In this document: piece by piece, positions 62,036 to 64,000 of the stretch
Layout: each line of letters begins with the position of its first letter
Position numbering within the stretch: the stretch's first letter is position 1
Origin: Armatimonadetes bacterium DC
GTDB lineage: Bacteria; Armatimonadota; Fimbriimonadia; Fimbriimonadales; GBS-DC
NCBI GenBank assembly: GCA_001442985.1
Contig: LDYB01000016.1
Location: 124,001-188,000 of the forward strand
Reading direction: 5' to 3'
DNA length: 64,000 nt
Program-made: the position numbers and the translations under genes
Notes under the pieces: generated by a model
Seen by the model: the letters and a program-made list of their open reading frames with translations, nothing else
Database searches by the model: none
What the model was told of the DNA's origin: nothing

Positions 62036-63433
62036 ATGGGCGAAGCGTGGATTAATCTGGCGTATCTACTGGCGGCAGTGCTATTTATTGTGGGGCTAAA
62101 GGGGCTGGCACATCCGCGCACGGCGGTGCGGGGCAATCAACTGGGCGCGCTGGGCATGCTGATTGCCGTTGTGGCGACTCTGGCGCATCGCCAGATATTG
62201 AGTTTTGAACTGATTATTGCTGGCATCGTGGTGGGCGCGCTGGTGGGAGCCGTGCTGGCGTTGAAAGTGCCCATGACGGCGATGCCGCAGATGGTGGCGC
62301 TCCTGAACGGTTTCGGGGGTGGCGCGTCGGCGCTGGTGGCGGGCGCAAGCCTGGTGGAGGCGAACCTGCCTGAAGTGCGGGCGAGCGTGCCGATGCTCCA
62401 GTTGAGCCTTGCCAGCGCGGCGTCGGGCATTATTGGCGCGGTAACCTTCTGGGGGAGTCTGGTCGCCTTCGCCAAACTGCAGGGGATTGTCGGGGATAAC
62501 CCCATTCCCATCCGCTCGTTGCACTACTTTAACGGGCTTTTACTTCTGGTTGCGATCGGGCTGGGGGTGATGCTGGCGCTGGAGCCGTCGCAAATGGGGT
62601 ATTACTGGGCGCTGGTGGCGGTGGCGTCGGTGGTGGGGCTGCTGCTGGTGTTCCCAATCGGGGGCGCGGACATGCCCGTGGTGATCGCGCTGCTGAACTC
62701 CTATTCGGGGCTGGCGGCGTCGGCGACGGGGTTCGTGCTGAACAATAACGCGCTGATTATCACGGGTTCGCTGGTGGGCGCGTCGGGGATTATTCTGACC
62801 ACGATTATGTGCCGCGCGATGAACCGCTCCCTGCGCAATGTGCTGTTCGGGGTGTGGGTGCCGGCGGAGGCGGGACCGAAGGCGGAAGAGGTGTACGGCG
62901 GGCGTGTGAAGGCGACCTCGCCTGAAGAGGTGGCGATGCTGCTGGAAGGGGCGCGCTATGTGGTGATTGTGCCCGGCTACGGGATGGCGGTCTCTCAAGC
63001 ACAGCATGCGGTGCGCGACCTGATGCAGGCGCTGGAAGCGCAGGGCACGCGCGTGGAGTTCGCGATTCACCCCGTCGCGGGGCGCATGCCAGGACATATG
63101 AATGTGTTGCTCGCCGAAGCCGATGTGCCCTACGATAAACTCAAAGAGATGGACGAAATCAATCCGCGATTTGAACAGGTGGATGTGGCGATTGTAATCG
63201 GCGCGAACGATGTGGTGAACCCCTTAGCGCGCACCGACCCCAACAGCCCGATTGCGGGCATGCCCATTCTGGATGTGGACAAGGCGAAAAGCGTGGTGGT
63301 CATCAAGCGTAGCCTCAGCCCTGGTTTCGCGGGCATTCCGAACCCCCTGTTTGCGATGGACAACACGCTGATGCTGTTTATGGACGCGCGGCAAGGTGTG
63401 CAGGAAATTCTGGCGGCGCTCAAGGCGAAGTAG
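62036..63433 (+). CDS. pntB: NAD(P) transhydrogenase beta subunit
   Basis: Membrane subunit of the proton-pumping transhydrogenase (NADH + NADP to NAD + NADPH). 465 residues: eight to nine membrane helices (2-270), then the NADP-binding domain III (about 280-465) with VPGYGMAVSQAQHAVRD, HPVAGRMPGHMNVLLAEA and VIGANDVVNPLARTDP. The pntA subunit is not adjacent: the upstream gene is divergent, and a tRNA follows. Start at ATG 62036 just after the -10 box; a much longer frame enters the divergent gene. Confidence 0.95.
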   Translation: MGEAWINLAYLLAAVLFIVGLKGLAHPRTAVRGNQLGALGMLIAVVATLAHRQILSFELIIAGIVVGALVGAVLALKVPMTAMPQMVALLNGFGGGASALVAGASLVEANLPEVRASVPMLQLSLASAASGIIGAVTFWGSLVAFAKLQGIVGDNPIPIRSLHYFNGLLLLVAIGLGVMLALEPSQMGYYWALVAVASVVGLLLVFPIGGADMPVVIALLNSYSGLAASATGFVLNNNALIITGSLVGASGIILTTIMCRAMNRSLRNVLFGVWVPAEAGPKAEEVYGGRVKATSPEEVAMLLEGARYVVIVPGYGMAVSQAQHAVRDLMQALEAQGTRVEFAIHPVAGRMPGHMNVLLAEADVPYDKLKEMDEINPRFEQVDVAIVIGANDVVNPLARTDPNSPIAGMPILDVDKAKSVVVIKRSLSPGFAGIPNPLFAMDNTLMLFMDARQGVQEILAALKAK

Positions 63434-63435
63434 GG

Positions 63436-63441
63436 TATAAT
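63436..63441 (+). promoter_or_regulatory. -10 box (GGG-TATAAT) of the tRNA-Ser gene
   Basis: TATAAT preceded by GGG, directly after the pntB stop and 10 bases before the tRNA. Confidence 0.7.
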
Positions 63442-63451
63442 TTGCCTGCGC

Positions 63452-63542
63452 GGAGGGGTGGCCGAGTGGCTGAAGGCGGCGGTCTTGAAAACCGCATCCC
63501 ACCTCGTGTGGGACGGGGGTTCGAATCCCTCCCCCTCCGCCA
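63452..63542 (+). tRNA. tRNA-Ser (anticodon UGA)
   Basis: 91 nt with encoded CCA. Acceptor stem GGAGGGG/CCCCTCC, discriminator G63539, D arm TGGCCGAGTGGCTGAAGGC, anticodon arm with loop CTTGAAA (UGA at 63486-63488), a long class II variable arm (TCCCACC/GTGTGGGA), and T arm GGGGGTTCGAATCCCTC. Decodes UCN serine codons. The long variable arm confirms Ser. Confidence 0.97.
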
Positions 63543-63633
63543 GTTGCCCCGCTAAACATTCCCCCTCTTCTGGCGTCTATACGGGCAGGATTGGGCGCGT
63601 GCCCAGCCGAAAATTGAGTGCTGGAGGGGTTCT

Positions 63634-64000
63634 ATGGAACGACCAGAAGAGGGCAAGCCGTGTCCATTATGTGAGCGTCCGAACAGCGACTTCTGGGCGG
63701 CGGAGATGTCGCGTCGCCAGTTCCTGCGGGCAGGGTTCACACTGGTGGCGGTAGGGCTGGCAGCGCCGCCGTGGCTGGCGCGAATCGCCTATGCCGACGC
63801 TCAGCGCACACTCAAGGGCGAGAAGCTCCCCAACGACCACATTCTGGTGGTGTTGCAGCTCACAGGGGGCAACGACGGGCTGAACACGGTGATTCCCTAC
63901 ACCCAGTCGCTGTATTATCAGTCGCGCCCCACGCTGGCAATCCCCGAAGACAAGGTGATCCCGCTGGAAGGGGGGATGGGCTTCCACCCTGCGCTGGAAC
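63634..64000 (+). CDS. DUF1501 family protein, Tat-exported, 3' truncated by the window
   Basis: First 122 residues of a protein that runs off the right edge. Twin-arginine signal SRRQFLRAGFTLV (26-38) with a 25-residue forerunner containing a CPLC pair, then DUF1501 (alkaline-phosphatase-superfamily) sequence: NDHILVVLQLTGGNDGLNTVIPY and YYQSRPTLAIPED. DUF1501 proteins are exported and common in Planctomycetes, Armatimonadota and Proteobacteria; function unsettled. ATG 63634 has GGAGG 7 bases upstream. Confidence 0.88.
   Translation, partial: MERPEEGKPCPLCERPNSDFWAAEMSRRQFLRAGFTLVAVGLAAPPWLARIAYADAQRTLKGEKLPNDHILVVLQLTGGNDGLNTVIPYTQSLYYQSRPTLAIPEDKVIPLEGGMGFHPALE

Overview
The window is 64 kb of a compact, GC-rich bacterial chromosome with about 56 protein genes, one tRNA and almost no intergenic space; no stretch longer than 300 bases lacks a gene. 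The organism is a diderm: there is a TonB-dependent receptor, two other predicted outer-membrane barrel proteins, lipoproteins and a Tat-exported DUF1501 protein. The prepilin-type protein at 28115-28978 ([20 protein letters not shown], then an [12 protein letters not shown] stretch and an H-x9-DG motif), two Uma2-family proteins and the GH57 branching enzyme together suggest Armatimonadota (Fimbriimonadales-like, perhaps thermophilic). This placement is an inference; the window has no rRNA.

Layout. 1-2190: M20 dipeptidase (cut by the left edge) and xylulokinase. 2249-2771: a small hypothetical gene and a nested inverted-repeat element. 2772-6834: RtcB RNA ligase interrupted by a 464-residue LAGLIDADG intein, an MscS channel and a DUF2892 protein. 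6958-9606: a four-gene ubiquitin-like conjugation operon (66-residue protein, E2-like protein, JAB/JAMM-E1 fusion, tandem treble-clef zinc protein). This is the most interesting locus. 9608-14348: GH57 branching enzyme, IF-2, DUF1611. 14471-18376: heme-oxygenase-like ABM protein, then gatB, a small membrane protein, Usp, TrkA-N and a binding-protein-like lipoprotein in one tight run. 18462-30903: CBS-GGDEF protein, ankyrin protein, RfbB, a tandem PTPS/QueD protein, receiver-histidine kinase, ThpR, CinA, exported barrel protein, DUF58, prepilin-like protein, Uma2, DeoC. 30944-38251: sphingosine-1-phosphate-lyase-like enzyme, then a receiver / TonB receptor / ABC_sub_bind / histidine kinase operon. 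38248-50182: lipoyl E2 acyltransferase, DUF433, LolA-like and STN-like exported proteins, PEGA lipoprotein, AsnS, ThrS-Pgk, CHASE2 cyclase. 50275-56654: orphan nuclease-like gene, hisD-hisB-hisH, A-type Fe-S carrier, Uma2, CBM9/DUF5916 protein. 56705-64000: Cys-cluster membrane protein, small CxxC protein, ValS, TIM-barrel isomerase, PntB, tRNA-Ser(UGA), and the start of a DUF1501 gene.

Regulation. About two dozen starts are preceded by a -10 box of the form GG-TAtAAT (also TACAAT, TATACT, TATCAT). It often lies only 6-12 bases before the start codon and usually has no recognisable -35, so many mRNAs are probably leaderless. Other genes have ordinary GGAGG ribosome sites. I used these signals to choose starts, several of which are shorter than the longest reading frame.
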